Source of the DNA: Branchiostoma belcheri
Taxonomy: Eukaryota > Chordata > Leptocardii > Amphioxiformes > Branchiostomatidae
Length of the DNA: 64,000 nucleotides
Assembly (NCBI RefSeq): GCF_001625305.1
Contig: NW_017804353.1
Span: 3,666,603-3,730,602, forward strand
Reading direction: 5' to 3'
Both the position numbers and the translations under genes were made by a program. This document shows positions 60,096-64,000 of this stretch, piece by piece; the first letter of the stretch is position 1; every line of letters starts with the position of its first letter. The notes under the pieces were generated by a model. It worked only from the letters and a program-made list of their open reading frames with translations, made no database searches and was not told where the DNA came from.

Positions 60096-62972
60096 ATGAC
60101 TTACGGCACAGGTAAGTCTATGGACAGGGGACAGGACACCTTGGCTCGCGATCAGGAGGACAGTTGATGTGGGGTTGCAATCACCCATAGTTTGTACTTG
60201 GCGGTTCATGTATGTCTTTCGCCAAGTTTTTTTCTTGTTCATTGGTGTTTGAAATAAGAAGCCATGGCCGATTTCGACTGTGTTTGAAAGGGCTACTTGC
60301 ATATGATTGGCAAGATTTCATTGTCAATTTTGGCATATCGAAATGATTTTTCAACTAACGGAACTGATTTTATGACTGTGCCAGAATATCTACGCTTTCT
60401 GAAGAATTGTGTTGTACGCCATTTTGTGTTTTATATGGCCTTTAATTCACATTCAGCATCTCTACAGAGCCGTCTTTGCGTATTGTTCTCAGTAGTTTTG
60501 TGGGGGAAAAACTAACTAACAGTAAAACCTTGATGAAAATGACACAATGCGTTCCACGGCCTCTACTAGAAGTTAGGGACCAGGCAGGTGAGGAAAAGCA
60601 AACAAAACTCGCGTCAAGAGCCCCGGTTGCTACCTGCCTGTATATTACAGCAGGTGACTCGTGATTAGACAGGAGTAGACAGGTAAACAGCGGCGGTGTT
60701 GTATGGGTGTGCCGGGCGTGTGGCATGCTTTGTTGGTGCTATATAATGTTTAGATTTGTTCGGCGAAGTCATTAAAGAAATATGCAAGCATTGTGCGAGA
60801 TTAATCGAAACAGCAGGGCGGCGCAAACGCTAGCTTTGGCCGTGAGGATTAGTTGGTTTCATTGTCAAAACGACTACATTGTATCCGCATGGCTTTATTT
60901 ATTCCTAGTAGCCTGCTCTGTTGGTTACCGCTGGTTTCTCGCTGATCTAGAACAAAGAATCTGCCAATGTAGGTAAAGTAGACGACGAAGTACATTTTAC
61001 TGTACATTTTTATTTGCATGATAGCAATTGAAATATTATTTTAGTTAGGCAGAGTACATTTCTTCAATTTAGATACCTGGATAGTAAAGAGATATTCAAA
61101 TTTCTTACATCTTTTGAGAAACCGACTTTAACCAATTTTAAATCATCCTATATTATGCCATTACCAAGAGATGAGAAAAATCATGACCAAATATACTAGT
61201 GTATATGATAGATGTCAATATGTTTATGTGTATGTTTGTAAACTTGTGGCCTTTGTCTAGCATAGTGGGACAAAAATGCACAATAAAGATCTTCATTCAC
61301 TAATCTTCAGTAAACGGTCCGGGCGGTACGGCACCGAATACTCACCTCACTTGAACAAACACTCCCATTGTTCTCAAACCGACAAACGGTGTTGGAATAG
61401 GTTTACCTTTATGAGGTATTTGGAGAGACTTTGTGCCCTGTTCCTTGATATCCGTGTTGTGCCGTTTGCTTTGTTTGTTTTCTGTTCATCTGTCCATTAG
61501 TTTATCATATAATTGGTCATCTTGTGTAAAGCACATCTTTCGGAATAGCCGTCTTATCAGAGCTACATGTACGTACATGTACGCGGACGGTGCGCTACAT
61601 AATACCCGTTATTTCTGTACGGTCAGCTTTACGGGGGTGACTTTATTATAATGAGTGTAAGATTGTAAGATTGTAAATACCAGTACCAAAGTGATATATT
61701 AATATGTAGATTCCGATATGATTTCAATTTGTATTTCCCTACTATTAATAACTTATATTGTAAACAACTTGATCAGAATTCAGCCCTGTATGTCAAGGCT
61801 GCGAGATATGTTGTAAATATGTTGATACAAGCAAATAAACCAATTATATGAGGAATCTATCATTAGATTTTCCTTTTCGTTAAAAATGAGATGGAATGGT
61901 AATATCTCATTATTTCACTAGTAAGAGAATGATGAAGTTCTTTCTAACAAACTGGTGAAATAATGTGATACCTTTATGACAATAGATACCCCATAAAGAA
62001 TCTAAACTGAAAGAAGATTAAAGATTCAAGATGTATTTATTGTACATTCGCAGTGACACAGTCACTGAATTTCAGGCAATTTACAGTTAAAAATACACAT
62101 TATACATTAAGCTACAGAACTATTAATACATTACAATGAGATATTATTTGTCATTGCTATTGTCATTAAAAAAACGTAGTACTGGGTGAATTCTTATACA
62201 GCAGATTCCACAAAAAAACTCTCTCTTCGTGCAGAAACCGTGGCAGTAGTGACGGTGTCTCCGCCGCGCCTGACCAGCTCGACTCGCGGGAAGCCTGACA
62301 TCCCCTGCCGCATCTGTGGCGACCGCAGCTCGGGGAAGCACTACGGGGTCTACAGCTGTGACGGGTGCAGGGGCTTCTTCAAACGGAGCATCCGACGGTA
62401 ACTGGCCATGTTTTCGCTTAATTTATCCGCCTATTTGTGTAATACTTCACCTGAATTCTGTCTAGAACATTCTTAGACATTTGGAAACACATAACATGTG
62501 TGACGACTATATGCACCTTTGTGTTGGAATAAAGTTTAGCATCGTACTATGATTACTACCAACACAGATAAACTTCCATGATGACTATGTTAGTTGGTTT
62601 CAAGTCTGCTTCACATTCAAGATTTAAAGTAACATTCTATCCTATCAGTTAGACCTGAAATTTCTAGATACATATTTCATGATTTTTGACATTGTGTATC
62701 ATATTATTTTAATTGCTGATCCTTAGGCTTTGCCTGTTTGTCGTTCTGGAGACGGCATGAACATAGGCCATGGACTTTAGTGTGACGTCTCTAGGTGTTG
62801 TCATGAAATGTAAGACACAGAAAAATAAACGTATGTCTTGTACCGTTTTCTTGTAGGAACCTTGCCTACATCTGTAAGGAGAACGGCTCGTGTGTGGTGG
62901 ACGTGGCCAGACGGAACCAGTGCCAGGCCTGCCGCTTCAAGAAGTGTCTGGACGCGCAGATGAACAAGGACG
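60096..62972 (+). CDS. NR2E-like nuclear receptor, 5' part (98 codons, complete DNA-binding domain), continues beyond window
   Basis: Exons: 60096-60111 (MTYGT), 62235-62397, 62857-62972, phases consistent. The protein is a ligand-type transcription factor. The first zinc finger runs [20 protein letters not shown] then [11 protein letters not shown]. The second runs [20 protein letters not shown] then [16 protein letters not shown]. All eight zinc-binding Cys are present. The [12 protein letters not shown] and [12 protein letters not shown] signatures place it in the NR2E group (TLX/tailless, PNR, dissatisfaction and relatives). The P-box is CDGCR, where TLX has CDGCS and PNR CNGCS. I cannot assign a vertebrate ortholog. 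The ligand-binding domain must lie to the right; the last 1 kb of the window is intron with no further exon found. Confidence 0.88.
61190..61300 (+). mobile_element. Retrotransposon 3' tail in the nuclear receptor intron
   Basis: TCTAGCATAGTGGGACAAAA then ATGCACAATAAAGATCTTCA, related to the tail at 55785-56025. It includes an AATAAAG signal. No coding part remains. Confidence 0.45.
62557..62598. mobile_element. Mini-hairpin, copy 2
   Basis: TACCAACACAGATAAAC and TAGTTGGT match the copy at 51479-51524 with a few changes; it lies between the two DNA-binding-domain exons. Confidence 0.45.
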
Positions 62973-64000
62973 GTAGGACGGCAACACACTTCAGTCATGG
63001 TACACTCAGAACTGCGATGCGTGTGACTTAACGATGTAACACACTTCATTATGGTGAAATTATAACTGCGAATGTGTGTGACCTAACTAGTAACGCATGT
63101 ACTACATGTTCACTTCATTTATGGTACAATCATCATACCTTCGATGTGTGTCGCGTTAGTCCCTGTCCGAACACCTGCCAACCAAGTTCGACTGACGTTC
63201 GGGAGAAGTCTGACCAGAGTTAGTCCACGCATAACTTTTTATATTGAATTTGAGTTAAAGTTGAGTAAAGTTGGTACAAAAGTGCCACGATGTTGTTCTC
63301 TTTCTCTCTCCTTTCTCAATTGAAATCATTGAATATGCAAGTTTTCATGTTGGCATCTAAGACAGAACTTGTATCTTGAAAATTATGGTCACGATTTACA
63401 ATGAAAAGCTGCAAGAAATAAGGGAGGAGCTAGCTACAGGAAACGGGGAGGGCTGCAGAAAGTGGAGCTCACCTACATGATTGTGTGATTAACTTTCAAG
63501 GAACTCTGGGGTCCCTCTTATCTTGTTAAATTACAAAGCTGCCATCCGAGTTACAACGAAAAATGGTACCGCTCTATCAACCGGAGATTGCTTTTTCTAG
63601 GAGATGAAGACATCAGCAAATTCTATGCCCCGTAGATACACCGGCGCAAATTGAAATGATGATTAAAGAGTTTGTCCTCGGGCCTTTCACTATAAAGTTG
63701 TTCTCTGTTTCGCCGCGCTACGTACGCGCTCCTACATTGAATCAAAGGCCACCAATGCCTTGCCCGTAATCATACACGTCACACGCCGCCGATGCTTTGA
63801 TAAACTCATTACTATCTAATGATCCGTAGCGGAAGCCCTCAGACAAGACCAGGAGCACTAAAAACTACTCTTTGAGCTAAAGAACTTCAAAGGGCTTCAT
63901 CGCAGGAAGGCCCTGGGTGATTGTAAGATTATCTTTCCCATCCGCCTCCACGTTTATATTTTCATCCAGAGGAGAGCATCTTTGAAACTTGTTTTTTTCT
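62973..64000 (+). other. Intron of the nuclear receptor gene (start)
   Basis: Begins with the donor GTAGGAC. I searched all frames by eye for the usual continuation of the domain (AVQHER-type) and did not find it. Confidence 0.5.

Noticed and set aside
1..64000. CRISPR arrays, operons, intact tRNA or rRNA genes
   Set aside because: The DNA is eukaryotic. The only tandem array of suitable look (17029-17342) has no spacers, and tRNA-like boxes occur only inside degenerate SINEs.

Overview
The window is animal nuclear DNA, most likely from a cephalochordate such as Branchiostoma (amphioxus). The reasons are intron-rich genes with GT/AG junctions, deuterostome-like proteins, short conserved exons in AT-rich introns, and many small hairpin DNA transposons and non-LTR retrotransposon tails. 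The organism call is an inference. Gene models were built by hand from splice sites, reading phase and protein similarity; in every multi-exon model the phases add up.

Layout. (1) 0.1-1.65 kb, minus: first exons of a secreted protein that runs off the left edge. (2) 1.7-9.9 kb: intergenic, with MITEs and a short telomere-like tract. (3) 9.9-30.4 kb, minus: a complete choline-transporter-like gene (SLC44/CTL family), 25 coding exons, 728 aa, about 2.5 kb of 3' UTR. It holds two sets of duplicated exons: a pair of 126/135-nt exons only 57 nt apart, and three copies of one 71-nt transmembrane exon, one of them broken. (4) 31.2-33.9 kb (minus) and 34.7-37.9 kb (plus): two paralogous small secreted proteins, head to head across about 0.8 kb. 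Both carry a conserved His strand and an Asn-Cys-His helix motif like that of LRAT/NlpC-P60 papain-fold enzymes. (5) 38.7-43.6 kb, plus: mitochondrial medium-chain acyl-CoA dehydrogenase (ACADM), 11 coding exons, 434 aa. (6) 45.06-46.86 kb: a block bounded by inverted GGCCGAA-TGTCC motifs, ending just before the next gene. (7) 46.9-52.9 kb, plus: an SLC22-family organic ion transporter, 9 coding exons, 567 aa. (8) 52.9-59.0 kb: intergenic repeats. (9) 59.0-64 kb, plus: 5' part of an NR2E-like nuclear receptor, with two candidate first exons of the same phase and the whole DNA-binding domain; the rest lies to the right.

The genes do not form an operon. One thematic link is possible: ACADM needs carnitine-dependent import of fatty acyl groups into mitochondria, and some SLC22 members carry carnitine. 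The substrate of this SLC22 protein cannot be read from sequence.

The observations most worth following are the divergent pair of putative secreted Cys/His hydrolases and the exon duplications in the SLC44 gene.
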